Under the pieces are notes generated by a model, which worked only from the letters and a program-made list of their open reading frames with translations, was not told the origin of the DNA and did no database searches. Both the position numbers and the translations under genes were made by a program. A DNA stretch of 64,000 nucleotides. It comes from Klebsiella pneumoniae. Lineage in GTDB: Bacteria > Verrucomicrobiota > Verrucomicrobiia > Limisphaerales > SXTU01. The stretch spans positions 1 to 64,000 of the forward strand of contig CALQJI020000008.1 in NCBI GenBank assembly GCA_943330855.2, written 5' to 3'. Positions 15,488 to 26,383 of the stretch are shown here, piece after piece (positions within the stretch are counted from its first letter, which is position 1; every line of letters begins with the position of its first letter).

Positions 15488-18252
15488 ACCCGCCTGCCAA
15501 ACCGCCCGCCGCAATCATTCATTGGCACAACCTGCCCGCAGGCGAAGCGTTGGCCCGCTTGAGCGTCAACCCGGCCCAGGGTCTCCCCCGCGACGAAGCC
15601 GCCCGCCGCCTCGCCGAGCACGGGCTGAACACCCTTCCCGAGGCCGCCCGCCGGCCGCTCTGGCGCGTGTTCGCGCGGCAGTTTGCCAGCCCGCTCATCT
15701 ACATCCTGTTCGTCGCGGCGGTCATCGCGTTTGCGATGGGCCATCGCGGCGACGCGGCGGTCATCCTCGTCGTCGTCCTCGTCAATGCGGTCATCGGCAC
15801 ATTTCAGGAAGGCCGGGCGGAGCGCTCGATGGAAGCCCTGCGCCGCTTGTCCGCGCTCAAGGTCCGCGTGCGGCGCGGCGAGCAAGAGGAAAGCATCGCC
15901 GCGCATGACCTCGTGCCCGGAGACATCGTGCTACTCTCGGCGGGCGACGCCGTGGGCGCGGACGCGCGCCTGCTTGAAGCTGCCGCGCTGGAAGCCGCCG
16001 AAGCCGCGCTAACCGGCGAGTCCCTGCCCGTCGCCAAACACCCGGAGCCGTTGCCCGAAGACACCTCCCTCGCCGACCGCCGCAACCTGGTTTACTCCGG
16101 CACGCACATCGCCGCCGGGCGCGGTCTGGCGGTGGTGGTGGCGACCGGCTTGGCAACGGAAGTCGGCAAGATTGCCAGACTCACCGCCACGGCTGCGGAC
16201 CCCAAGACGCCGCTGGAGCTGCGTATCGAGCAGTTCGGGCGCTACTTGGTCGGCGCGGCCCTGGGCATCTTCGCGTTGGTCGTCGTCGTCGGGCTGCTGC
16301 GCGGACTGCCGTTCTTGGAGATACTCATGGTCGCCATCAGCCAGATGGTTTCGCTGGTGCCTGAGGGATTGCCGGTCGCCATGACGGTGGCGCTGGCCGT
16401 CGGGATGCAGCGCATGGCCAAGCGCGGCGCGATTGTGCGCCGGTTGGCGGCGGTCGAAACGCTCGGCTCCACCAGCGTCATTTGCAGCGACAAGACCGGC
16501 ACGCTGACGAAGAACGAGATGACGGTCACGGCGCTGTGGCTGCCGGGTGGGCGGCAAATCGAAGTCACCGGCGCGGGCTACTCACCTGAGGGCAAGCTCC
16601 TCGAGGCGGAGCGCGAACTCACCGCCTCCAGCGACACGGCCCTGCGTGCCCTGTTGGAAGCCGTCTCTCTCTGCAACGACGCCCAGCTCGTCCGCCCCGA
16701 CGGCAGCGACCCGCGCTGGCGCACGTTGGGTGACCCAACCGAAGCCGCACTGCTCACACTGGCGCTCAAGGGTTGCGTGGAACTAGAACCGCTCCGGCAG
16801 CAACAGCCCCGTCGCGCCGAGATACCCTTCGACTCCGCCGCCAAGATGATGGCCACCCAGCACGGCCACGGACCACGGGGCCGAGTGTTCATCAAGGGGG
16901 CGCCGGAGATGGTGCTGGAGTTGTGCGCGCACGCTCAGGGAGAAGGCCAGCCTGAGCCGGTGGACGAATCGTTCCGCCGCACCGTGGAGGCCGTCGCGAG
17001 CGCGCTGGGTGCCCGCGCCTTGCGCCTGCTGGCGGTGGCTGAGTTGAACGAGGCGGCGTTGGAGGAAGCCGCTGGCTTCGCGCAGTTCAAGGGCCGCGCC
17101 ACGTTCCTCGGACTCGTCGGGCAGATGGACCCGCCGCGTGACGAAGTGAAAGCCGCCGTGGCCGAGTGTCGCGCTGCCGGCATCCGCCCGGTCATGGTCA
17201 CCGGCGACCACAAGCTCACCGGACTCGCCATCGCCCGCACCCTCGGCATCGCGCGCGACGGTGACCTGGCCGTGGATGGCCGCGAACTGGAGCAGATGCC
17301 GGAACAGGATTTGCGCGCGAGCCTCGACCGCATTTCCGTCTTCGCCCGCGTGCATCCCGCGCAAAAACTCCGCATAGTCGAGGCCTTCCAATCGCAGCGG
17401 CACGTCGTGGCGATGACCGGTGACGGCGTGAACGACGCGCCCGCCCTCGCCAGCGCCGACGTGGGCGTGGCGATGGGCATCACCGGCACGGAGGTCGCCA
17501 AGGGTGCGGCCAAAATCGTCATCACCGACGACAACTTCACGACCATCGTCAACGCCGTGGAGGAAGGCCGGCTCGTCTATCGCAACCTTAAGAAGGTGAT
17601 TTTGTTCTTGTTCGCTACCTCGATTGACGAGGTCGTCGTCCTGCTGCTGGCGCTGTTCTGTGGCTACCCGTTGCCGCTGGCTGCCGTGCAGATTCTGTGG
17701 ATCAACCTCGTCACCGAAGGCGCGCTCACGGTGAACCTCGTGCTCGAACCCGCCGAGGGCGATGAGATGCGCCGCCCGCCCATCCCCACCTCCGAGCCGC
17801 TGGTGGACCGCGCGATGTGGTTGCGGCTGCTGGTGATGGTCACCGCCTCCGTCGCCGCCGTGTTCGGGTTCTTCGTCTGGCGGCTTTCGACGGGCGCGCC
17901 CTTCGAGCTGGTGCGCAGCGAGACCTTCACCGTGCTGGCGGTCTCGCAGTGGTTCAACGTGCTCAACTGCCGGAGCGAACTGAAGTCGGCTTTCGACCGC
18001 AGCATCTTCAAAAACTACTGGCTGCTCGGCGGCCTGGTGCTCGGTAACGCGTTGCAAATCCTCGTCATCTACACCGAGCCGATGAACCGCATCTTCCACA
18101 CCGTGCCCATCCCCTTGGCGGACTTCTTCCTCATCGGCGCGGTGGCCAGCGTGGTCTTGTGGGCGGAGGAGGCGCGGAAGTTCTTCGCGCGGCGGCGGGT
18201 TGGTGGCAATCTTCGGCGCGGCGAAGTGCCCGCCACAACCCGCGCCACCTGA
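15484..18252 (+). CDS. P2-type cation-transporting ATPase
   Basis: A 922-residue P-type ATPase of the calcium/cation (P2) group. Visible in order: N-terminal cation-ATPase domain (15-80), actuator motif TGESLPVAK (about 178), membrane motif PEGLP (293-297), phosphorylation motif DKTGTLT (Asp 336), the nucleotide-binding KGAPE, hinge TGDGVND (about 645) and the M6 motif NLVTEGAL. The PEGLP and NLVT-(D/E)-G motifs are those of Ca2+-ATPases, with Glu replacing the usual Asp in M6, so the ion could be Ca2+ or another divalent/monovalent cation. It begins in an ATGA overlap with the Usp gene and ends in another with exoD. Confidence 0.9.
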   Translation: MNPPAKPPAAIIHWHNLPAGEALARLSVNPAQGLPRDEAARRLAEHGLNTLPEAARRPLWRVFARQFASPLIYILFVAAVIAFAMGHRGDAAVILVVVLVNAVIGTFQEGRAERSMEALRRLSALKVRVRRGEQEESIAAHDLVPGDIVLLSAGDAVGADARLLEAAALEAAEAALTGESLPVAKHPEPLPEDTSLADRRNLVYSGTHIAAGRGLAVVVATGLATEVGKIARLTATAADPKTPLELRIEQFGRYLVGAALGIFALVVVVGLLRGLPFLEILMVAISQMVSLVPEGLPVAMTVALAVGMQRMAKRGAIVRRLAAVETLGSTSVICSDKTGTLTKNEMTVTALWLPGGRQIEVTGAGYSPEGKLLEAERELTASSDTALRALLEAVSLCNDAQLVRPDGSDPRWRTLGDPTEAALLTLALKGCVELEPLRQQQPRRAEIPFDSAAKMMATQHGHGPRGRVFIKGAPEMVLELCAHAQGEGQPEPVDESFRRTVEAVASALGARALRLLAVAELNEAALEEAAGFAQFKGRATFLGLVGQMDPPRDEVKAAVAECRAAGIRPVMVTGDHKLTGLAIARTLGIARDGDLAVDGRELEQMPEQDLRASLDRISVFARVHPAQKLRIVEAFQSQRHVVAMTGDGVNDAPALASADVGVAMGITGTEVAKGAAKIVITDDNFTTIVNAVEEGRLVYRNLKKVILFLFATSIDEVVVLLLALFCGYPLPLAAVQILWINLVTEGALTVNLVLEPAEGDEMRRPPIPTSEPLVDRAMWLRLLVMVTASVAAVFGFFVWRLSTGAPFELVRSETFTVLAVSQWFNVLNCRSELKSAFDRSIFKNYWLLGGLVLGNALQILVIYTEPMNRIFHTVPIPLADFFLIGAVASVVLWAEEARKFFARRRVGGNLRRGEVPATTRAT

Positions 18253-18908
18253 TGAATCCAAGCGAGACAATCACCACCCCGCCCGCCCCGCCGCGCGTGA
18301 CCTTCTCGCAAGAACTGCGCGAGCTGGCCGCGCGGTTTGCGGAACGGCCGGTCCGCTTGGGCGAAATCCTGGAAGCCTCGCAGGGCCGGGGCTTCAACCT
18401 GTTGCTGCTCCTCATCGCGTTGCCCTTCCTCACCCCGATTCCGCTGCCGGGCTTTTCCCTCCCGTTTGGGTTGGTGGTCGCCGTCATCGGCGCTCGGCTG
18501 GCGCTCGGCCAGAAACCGTGGCTGCCGCAGAAACTCTTGACCCACGAACTGCCGCCGCGCTTGTTCTCCAAGCTGCTCAAAGCCGCCAGTCGCGTCGTGA
18601 AATGGCTGGAATTCTTCCTGCGCCCACGGCTGTTCTGGATGAACGACCACATCGTTTTCCGCCGGGTGGCGGGCGCGCTCATCGCGTTGTCGGGCCTATT
18701 CCTGCTCGCCCCGCTGCCGATTCCGTTCACCAACGCGCTGCCCGCCGCCACCGTCTTGCTGCTCGCCGCCGGCGCGTTGGAGCGGGATGGGTTGGCCTTC
18801 CTGGCGGGCTGCGGGATGTTCGTGGTCACGACGGCCTATTTCCTCTTGCTCGCGTTCGGAGGTGTGCAGGCGTTTGAGCACTTGCGCCGAATGTTCACGG
18901 GCGGCTGA
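18252..18908 (+). CDS. ExoD family membrane protein
   Basis: A 218-residue protein with a soluble N-terminal segment (FSQELRELAARFAERPVRLGEILEASQGRG), then several hydrophobic helices including LPFLTPIPLPGFSLPFG and LLAPLPIPFTNALPA. This double P-x-P-helix layout is that of the ExoD (exopolysaccharide synthesis) family. In rhizobia ExoD affects exopolysaccharide and alkali tolerance, and the latter fits an ion homeostasis operon. It is the last gene of the operon, starting in an ATGA overlap with the ATPase. Confidence 0.85.
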   Translation: MNPSETITTPPAPPRVTFSQELRELAARFAERPVRLGEILEASQGRGFNLLLLLIALPFLTPIPLPGFSLPFGLVVAVIGARLALGQKPWLPQKLLTHELPPRLFSKLLKAASRVVKWLEFFLRPRLFWMNDHIVFRRVAGALIALSGLFLLAPLPIPFTNALPAATVLLLAAGALERDGLAFLAGCGMFVVTTAYFLLLAFGGVQAFEHLRRMFTGG

Positions 18909-19260
18909 AGCTTCCGTTGGCAGGTGGCCCGCCCGGTTGATGCCCCGTCCCGGCTACTTGCAGTCGCCGTGCTGCGCGGTGGCGGTAAATGCGCGGGCCG
19001 GATTTTCCCGGCCGACGCGACCCCAACGCGGAGATTTTAGCCGCTCACACAGGGTGGGTGGGAACCCAAGCTGACCTCCCCCGCGCCCAGCTCGTCGTCG
19101 CCGTGAAAGACCAGCAGGGCAAGCTCACCCGCATCGAGCGGTGCTTTTCGGTGGGCCGGTTTTCCGCCACTCACGCGACGCGACGCGTGTCGTGCCGGTC
19201 CGTGGGTTGAAACCCACGGCTACCATCAGGCCGTCGCTACGCGACTTGGTAGCGGAGCCC
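18909..19260. other. gene-free stretch ending in an interspersed hairpin repeat
   Basis: After exoD there are 352 bases with no gene I can support. A short frame contains LVVAVKDQQGKLTRIERC, which could be part of a decayed gene, but it has no start and I cannot identify it. The right end holds the hairpin repeat described at 19200-19253, lying next to the end of the convergent propeller gene. Confidence 0.5.
19200..19253. repeat. composite hairpin repeat
   Basis: A perfect stem CCGTGGGTT-GA-AACCCACGG (19200-19219) is followed by GCTACCA...TGGTAGC arms (19219-19253) around GTCGCTACGCGAC. Nested palindromes of this kind are usual for small mobile or REP-like repeats. It lies between two convergent genes and may also act as a terminator. 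Confidence 0.6.
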
Positions 19261-20517
19261 CTACTTCCCCAAGTAATACAGCGCGCGGTTGGAGCGGAGG
19301 AGCAGGCGGTTGCCGTCGAAGGCGGGGGTCGCGTTGAAGTAGCCCCGACGATTCTCCAGTGAGTTTTCCGCGAGTTGCTGGAATTTCGGTGAGGCCGCGA
19401 GCACCACCGCGAGGCCGGTGCGACCGAAGTAGTAGAGCTTGCCATCCGCGAGCACGGGCGAGGCGTAGATGCCTTGGAGGCTCTGGTTCAGGCGCTCCTC
19501 ATAGACGATTTCGCCGGTCTTGGCGTTGGCGCAGTAGGCCACGGCGAGCGAGTCGCTGGCGAAGTAGAGATAGCCGTCGTGCAGCACGGGCGAGGGGACG
19601 TTCGAGCCCTTGTTGATTTTCCAGAGCACGTGGCTGCCGCTCACCTCGCCGCGTCCGCCGGCGCGGATGGCGAGGCCGTTCTGCGGGTTGCGCCCGCCGA
19701 TGGCGTAGATGATGCCGTCCTTCGCGACGGGCGTGGGGCACATATACCAGCCGATGCCGGTCTGGCAGGTCCAGAGCGGCGCACCGCTGTCGGCATCGAA
19801 GGCGAACACCTGCTTGATGCAGGCGGCGACGACCTCGGATTTTCCGTCGGGCGCGGCGACGACGAGCGGCGCGTGCCACGACTCATTGATGCCGCGCGCG
19901 CGCCACTTCTCCGCGCCGGTCTTCTTGTCGAGGGCAACGAGCGACCCGCTTTCCACACTGGCATTCACGAGCACGAGGTCTTTGTGCAGCACGGGCGAGG
20001 TGGCGGAACCCCAGCCGTTCAACTGCGTGCCGACGCTGGCTTTCCAGAGCTGCTTGCCCGCGTGGTCGAAGGCGAGCACGCCGGACTTGCCCCAGAAGAC
20101 ATACACGCGCTCGGCATCGGCGACGGGCGTGCTGGTGGCGTAACCGTGGTCCTCACGGATGCCGGATTGCTCCGGGAGGTCGGCGGGGACGGCGGTGTTC
20201 CAGAGTTGTTTTCCGGTGGCGCGATCGAAGCAGAGCAGGTGGCGCTTCAAATCGTCGAGGCTCGTGCCGCGACCGGGGGCAACGCCGGTGTAGCAGGTGA
20301 GAAAGATTTTGTTGCCGAAGACAATCGGGCTGGACGTGCCAGGGCCGGGGAGGTCGGTCTTCCACACGATGCCGGTGGTGTCGCTCCAGTTGAGCGGCGT
20401 GCCTTTCGCGTCGCTGACGCCGGAGCCACCGGGCCCACGAAATTGAGACCAATCAGCGGCGAGACTCGGCAGGGAGAGGATCGCGAGGAGGACGGCGAGC
20501 GTGAAGTGGGGGCGCAT
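19261..20517 (-). CDS. exported PQQ-like beta-propeller repeat protein
   Basis: A 418-residue protein with a signal peptide (1-20) and the opening DWSQFRGPGGSGVSD, typical of PVC-type secreted propellers. Repeated blade motifs are seen: CFDRATGKQLWNT, AFDHAGKQLWKAS, ALDKKTGAEKWRA, AFDADSGAPLWTC. These correspond to the BamB/PQQ-binding-like repeat, though residues for PQQ chemistry cannot be assigned. It is probably periplasmic. The ATG at 20517 begins the signal peptide. It is divergent from the AraC-type gene and convergent with the upstream operon. Confidence 0.85.
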   Translation of the reverse strand: MRPHFTLAVLLAILSLPSLAADWSQFRGPGGSGVSDAKGTPLNWSDTTGIVWKTDLPGPGTSSPIVFGNKIFLTCYTGVAPGRGTSLDDLKRHLLCFDRATGKQLWNTAVPADLPEQSGIREDHGYATSTPVADAERVYVFWGKSGVLAFDHAGKQLWKASVGTQLNGWGSATSPVLHKDLVLVNASVESGSLVALDKKTGAEKWRARGINESWHAPLVVAAPDGKSEVVAACIKQVFAFDADSGAPLWTCQTGIGWYMCPTPVAKDGIIYAIGGRNPQNGLAIRAGGRGEVSGSHVLWKINKGSNVPSPVLHDGYLYFASDSLAVAYCANAKTGEIVYEERLNQSLQGIYASPVLADGKLYYFGRTGLAVVLAASPKFQQLAENSLENRRGYFNATPAFDGNRLLLRSNRALYYLGK

Positions 20518-20626
20518 GGTTGGGATTTCACCGCACGGGGATTTTGGCGCAAGGCCAAATTGTCCCGGCAGCGCTTCCGTCCATTCGTAGCCTTCCCCCG
20601 CTTGACGGTTTGGCTACAGTCGCGGC

Positions 20627-21580
20627 GTGCGCAGCCGCAGTCCCGAATCCTTCAGTGAGCGGCCCTTCTGGGCCGCGCTGCCGGGGGCTTGGCATCCGCT
20701 GTGTGGCAGCTTCGGCGGCATGGGCTGGAGCTTCGAGTGGCACGACTTCGAGTCGGCGACGCGCGTGGACTGGGGGAATAGTTTTCATCCGCAAGGGCTG
20801 GAGGTCTGCCTGAACTTGGCGGGCAAGGGCCGGCTCGTGACGAAGAAGGGGGAGCTGGACGTGCGCCCGGAATCAGCCGCGCTTTACCTGAGCGGCGACG
20901 TGCCGTTGAACGCGTGGCGCGAGGCGGGGCAGCGGCATCAATTCCTGACGGCGGAGTTCAGCGTGGACTTCCTGCGGCGCAACTTGCCGCGTGGCATCGG
21001 GCAGTTGCGGCCCTTCGTGCAGCGCATTCTCGACGCGAAGAAACCTGCGGCTGCCGTGGAGGCCAGCTTGCCGTTGACGCCGCGCCTGCGGCTGCTGGTG
21101 GCGGCGTTGCGGTCCCCACCAGTGAGCGGCGCGGCGCGGACGATGTGGTTCACGGCGAAGGTTTATGAGGTGGCGGCGGAACTGTTCTTCGACCACACGG
21201 CGGAGGAGTCGCTGTTCTGCACCCGGCAGACACACGTGGCGCAAGAGCGCGTGGAGAAGGCGGCGGCGGTCGTCCGTGCGAATCTGGCCGAGCCGCTGAC
21301 GCTGGAGGAGCTGGGCCAGCGCGTCGGGTGCAGTCCGTTCTACTTGAGCCGCACGTTCTCCGAGCAGATGGGCATGACGCTGACGCAGTTTCTCCGGCAG
21401 GTGCGGCTGGAGCGTGCGGCAGAGCTGCTGCGCTCCGGCAAGTTCAACGTGACGCAGGCCGCGCTCGAAGTGGGCTATTCCAGCGTCGGGCATTTCAGCA
21501 CGGCGTTTCACGAGACGTTCGGATGCTGTCCGGGGCTGTATCCGTTGCAGATGCCGGCGCAGCGGTCGGACAAGGAGTAA
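20627..21580 (+). CDS. AraC-family transcriptional regulator
   Basis: A 317-residue regulator. An N-terminal cupin-like sensing part (about 35-130) is followed by a C-terminal double helix-turn-helix (about 215-310): LTLEELGQRVGCSPFYLSRT and VTQAALEVGYSSVGHFSTAF, then the closing F-x2-x-G-x2-P signature as FGCCPGLYP. The start is a GTG at 20627; a later ATG (MGWSFEW) is possible. It precedes a TonB-dependent receptor gene on the same strand, so control of that receptor, in the manner of PchR-type regulators of siderophore uptake, is inferred. Confidence 0.85.
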   Translation: MRSRSPESFSERPFWAALPGAWHPLCGSFGGMGWSFEWHDFESATRVDWGNSFHPQGLEVCLNLAGKGRLVTKKGELDVRPESAALYLSGDVPLNAWREAGQRHQFLTAEFSVDFLRRNLPRGIGQLRPFVQRILDAKKPAAAVEASLPLTPRLRLLVAALRSPPVSGAARTMWFTAKVYEVAAELFFDHTAEESLFCTRQTHVAQERVEKAAAVVRANLAEPLTLEELGQRVGCSPFYLSRTFSEQMGMTLTQFLRQVRLERAAELLRSGKFNVTQAALEVGYSSVGHFSTAFHETFGCCPGLYPLQMPAQRSDKE

Positions 21581-21680
21581 TAGCAGGAGCGCGGCCTTCA
21601 GGCCGCAGAAAGGTTGGTTTCCGCGCACGCAACTTTCACCCGCGGCCTTCTGCGGCGTGAGCACCGCACTCCAAGCGGCG

Positions 21681-21730
21681 CAAGTCGGCGCAAACTTTCC
21701 GCAAGCCGACGGAAGCAGCGCGGCCAAGCG
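21681..21730. repeat. element shared with the tonB upstream region (copy A)
   Basis: About 39 of 50 positions match 27271-27320, which lies upstream of tonB. The best blocks are CAAGTCG-C/G-CG, GCAAGCCG and CCAAGC. Here it contains the inverted repeat GTCGGC...GCCGAC. It lies 20-70 bases before the receptor start codon. It may be an interspersed repeat or a shared regulatory element. Confidence 0.5.
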
Positions 21731-21750
21731 CGCCGCACATTGCCCCCGTC

Positions 21751-23892
21751 ATGAACGAATCCATCTGTCGGCGCACGGCTCGCCACACCGCCGCACTCGC
21801 GCTCGCCAACACCATCCTCCTCGCCGGCTTCGCCTCCGCGCAGAGCACGAACACCCCGGTCAAGCTCCCCACCGTCGTCGTCACCGGCGAGAGCGAGGCG
21901 GACGCGAAGGTGCAGCCCGCCTTCCTCCCGGCGGTCGAGGGCACGCGCATTTACTCCGGCAAGAAGACCACCGTTCTGGACCTCGATGCGCTGCCGGCCA
22001 TCGTGAACAACAACTACCGGCAGGCGCTCGCGCTCACGCCTGGGCTGCTGTTGAGCGAGGAGAGCACGCCGCTGGTGAGCATCGGCTATCGCGGCCTCTC
22101 GCCGCATCGCACGATGTTCATGCAGGTGCTCAAGGACGGCATCCCCATCCACGCCGACATGTTCGGCTACCCGGAGGCTTACTACACGCCGCCGCTCGAC
22201 ACGGTGGACCGCATGGAGTTCCTCCACGGCGGCGCGTCGCTGATGTATGGCCCGCAGCCCGGCGGCGCGCTGAACTACGTGACGCACCTGCCGCAGCGTG
22301 GGGCGAAGTTCACCGGCGGTTCGTCGCAAATCTTCGGCAGCGACGGCCTTTACTCGACCTTCAACTACGCCAGCGGCACCGAGGGCCGCGTGGGTTACTA
22401 CGCCTATTACAATCACCGCCAGGCCGATGGCTTCCGCGCGGCGAACAGCGACGTGAATCTCCACACCGGCAGCGTGAAGCTCGTGCTCGACGCGGACACC
22501 GACAGCCGCTGGATTTTCGCCTTCGATGGTTATCAGGAGGAACACGGCGAACCGGGCGGCCTCTCGCTGACCGCCGGGCCGAACTACAATGTGGACCGCA
22601 GCGCGACGACGCGTTCCAACGACCGGTTCCGGCTGGAGCGCTTCTTCCCGTCGCTCACGTGGGAGAAGGATTTCAGCGAGGGCACCAAGCTCGAAGTGAA
22701 GGCCTGGGGCGGCTACTACTCGCGCTTCAGCAAGCGCCAGACCGGCGGCGGCTTCGGCACCGTCGCGGCTGGCGCGGGTAACGCCATCGAGTTCCAAGAG
22801 TTCTACACCGCCGCCGCCGAGGCGCGCCTCCGCCACGACTGGACGCTGGGCGACAACACCCACACCTTCGCGGGCGGCGTCATGCTCTACCACATGGATT
22901 CGCCGCGCGTGGACAAGACCGGCACGACACCCACCGCCGAGGACGGCACCATCGCGCGCCAATCTGATCGCGACATGCTTTACGCGCCGGTCTTCGTGGA
23001 GAACAAGTTCACCTTCGACAAGCTCTCCATCACGCCCGGCCTCCGCTTGGAAAACATCGTTCAAGGCGTGCGCGAGAAGATTAACACGGCCAAGGCACCG
23101 GGCACGTTGGGCGTGAAGGACGAGCATTCGTTCGTCCCGCTAGTCGGCCTCGGGTTGGAATACGAGCTGAAGCCCAAGGTCTCCGCCTACGCGAACGTCT
23201 CGCAGTCGTATCGCCCGGCGGTCTTCACCGAGGCGGTCCCGACGGCGGTTGGCACGACCGTGAACAACGACCTCGCGGAAGGCACCAGTTGGCAATACGA
23301 ACTCGGCCTGCGCGGCCACCCGCAGCCGTGGCTGACGTGGGACACGAGCTTGTTCTACCTGGACTTCGACAACCAGACGGGCGTGTCCGGGACCACCTTT
23401 GCGAACCTGGGCCGCTCCATCCATCAGGGCTGGGAAAGCGCGCTGGAGCTGGACCTCGTCGGCCTTTACGACCAGCTGAACAAAACGGACGCTGCCGACC
23501 GCTGGGGTTCCTTGAGCCTATACGGCAACCTGATGCTGCTCGACGCCCAGTTCAAAGGCGGGCTCAACCCCGGCAACGCGCCGGAATACGCCCCGGAGTA
23601 TGTGTTCCGCACCGGGGTCAATTACCGCTGGCGCGACCGCGCCAAGGTGTCGTTGCTCGGCACGTTCGTGGATGACCACTTCGCCAACAACGCGAACGCC
23701 GCCGCCTTCCAGGTGCCAGCCTACATGACCTGGGACCTCACGGCGGAGTTCAAGGTCTATAAGGAGAGCGTCAGCCTCCTCGCGGGCGTGAACAATCTCT
23801 TCGCCGAGGACTATTTCTCCCGCATCCGCAGCGACGGCATCGACCCGGCCTACGGGCGCAACTACTACGTCGGCGTGTCGGTGAAGTTCTGA
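21751..23892 (+). CDS. TonB-dependent outer membrane receptor, FecA-like
   Basis: A 713-residue receptor. A signal peptide ends near ASAQ (about 31); a TonB-box-like stretch LPTVVVTGE follows at 38-46. The plug domain (about 60-190) contains NYRQALALTPGLLLSEE, SIGYRGLSPHRTMFMQVLKDG and DRMEFLHGGASLMYGPQPGG. The barrel ends with the aromatic terminus GRNYYVGVSVKF. Segments such as IPIHADMFGYPEAYYTPP resemble FecA-type ferric dicitrate or siderophore receptors, but the ligand is not certain. Energy would come from the TonB-ExbB-ExbD operon at 27.4-30.1 kb. The gap of 162 bases to the convergent katG holds nothing clear. Confidence 0.9.
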   Translation: MNESICRRTARHTAALALANTILLAGFASAQSTNTPVKLPTVVVTGESEADAKVQPAFLPAVEGTRIYSGKKTTVLDLDALPAIVNNNYRQALALTPGLLLSEESTPLVSIGYRGLSPHRTMFMQVLKDGIPIHADMFGYPEAYYTPPLDTVDRMEFLHGGASLMYGPQPGGALNYVTHLPQRGAKFTGGSSQIFGSDGLYSTFNYASGTEGRVGYYAYYNHRQADGFRAANSDVNLHTGSVKLVLDADTDSRWIFAFDGYQEEHGEPGGLSLTAGPNYNVDRSATTRSNDRFRLERFFPSLTWEKDFSEGTKLEVKAWGGYYSRFSKRQTGGGFGTVAAGAGNAIEFQEFYTAAAEARLRHDWTLGDNTHTFAGGVMLYHMDSPRVDKTGTTPTAEDGTIARQSDRDMLYAPVFVENKFTFDKLSITPGLRLENIVQGVREKINTAKAPGTLGVKDEHSFVPLVGLGLEYELKPKVSAYANVSQSYRPAVFTEAVPTAVGTTVNNDLAEGTSWQYELGLRGHPQPWLTWDTSLFYLDFDNQTGVSGTTFANLGRSIHQGWESALELDLVGLYDQLNKTDAADRWGSLSLYGNLMLLDAQFKGGLNPGNAPEYAPEYVFRTGVNYRWRDRAKVSLLGTFVDDHFANNANAAAFQVPAYMTWDLTAEFKVYKESVSLLAGVNNLFAEDYFSRIRSDGIDPAYGRNYYVGVSVKF

Positions 23893-24054
23893 TTCGAAAC
23901 GCCGCAGTTGAATTGGGGGGCGCGCCCGCCTCGGGGGCAGCGAACCACCGCACCATTTGGTTGGCACAGACGCGCCTTGGTTCGGCGCAAGGGCGGGTCG
24001 AAGCACAGCCGGGGCGGCTGCGCTCCCCACCCTTTCCAACTGCATCGTTCCGGC

Positions 24055-26280
<2,226 letters not shown>

Positions 26281-26330
26281 TCACACCAGTCAGGCTCGGG
26301 CGCTTCAAATACTTGTTTCCTTGGCTCACC

Positions 26331-26345
26331 ATAGGCAATACCTAT
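26331..26345. promoter_or_regulatory. OxyR-type operator between katG and oxyR
   Basis: The 15-base sequence ATAGGCAATACCTAT fits ATAG-N7-CTAT, the half-operator bound by an OxyR dimer, and has perfect five-base arms. It lies 38 bases upstream of the oxyR ATG and 95 bases from the katG ATG. No second half-site of the same quality is seen in the normal phase. Confidence 0.8.
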
Positions 26346-26383
26346 AGCTGAACGCCGCAAGCCTTTTTCTCCCTGCCTAAATT

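Noticed and set aside
18989..19210. 73-codon frame containing LVVAVKDQQGKLTRIERC
   Set aside because: The segment looks protein-like, but there is no good start and no family match that I can name; it also runs into a hairpin repeat. Recorded only as possible gene decay.
21581..21750. Possible cobalamin riboswitch or Fur box before the TonB receptor
   Set aside because: No B12-box sequence and no 19-base A/T-rich Fur palindrome is visible; the region is GC-rich repeats.
21598..23127. 509-codon open frame opposite the TonB receptor gene
   Set aside because: Low-complexity shadow; the plus strand encodes a complete receptor with plug, barrel and signal peptide.
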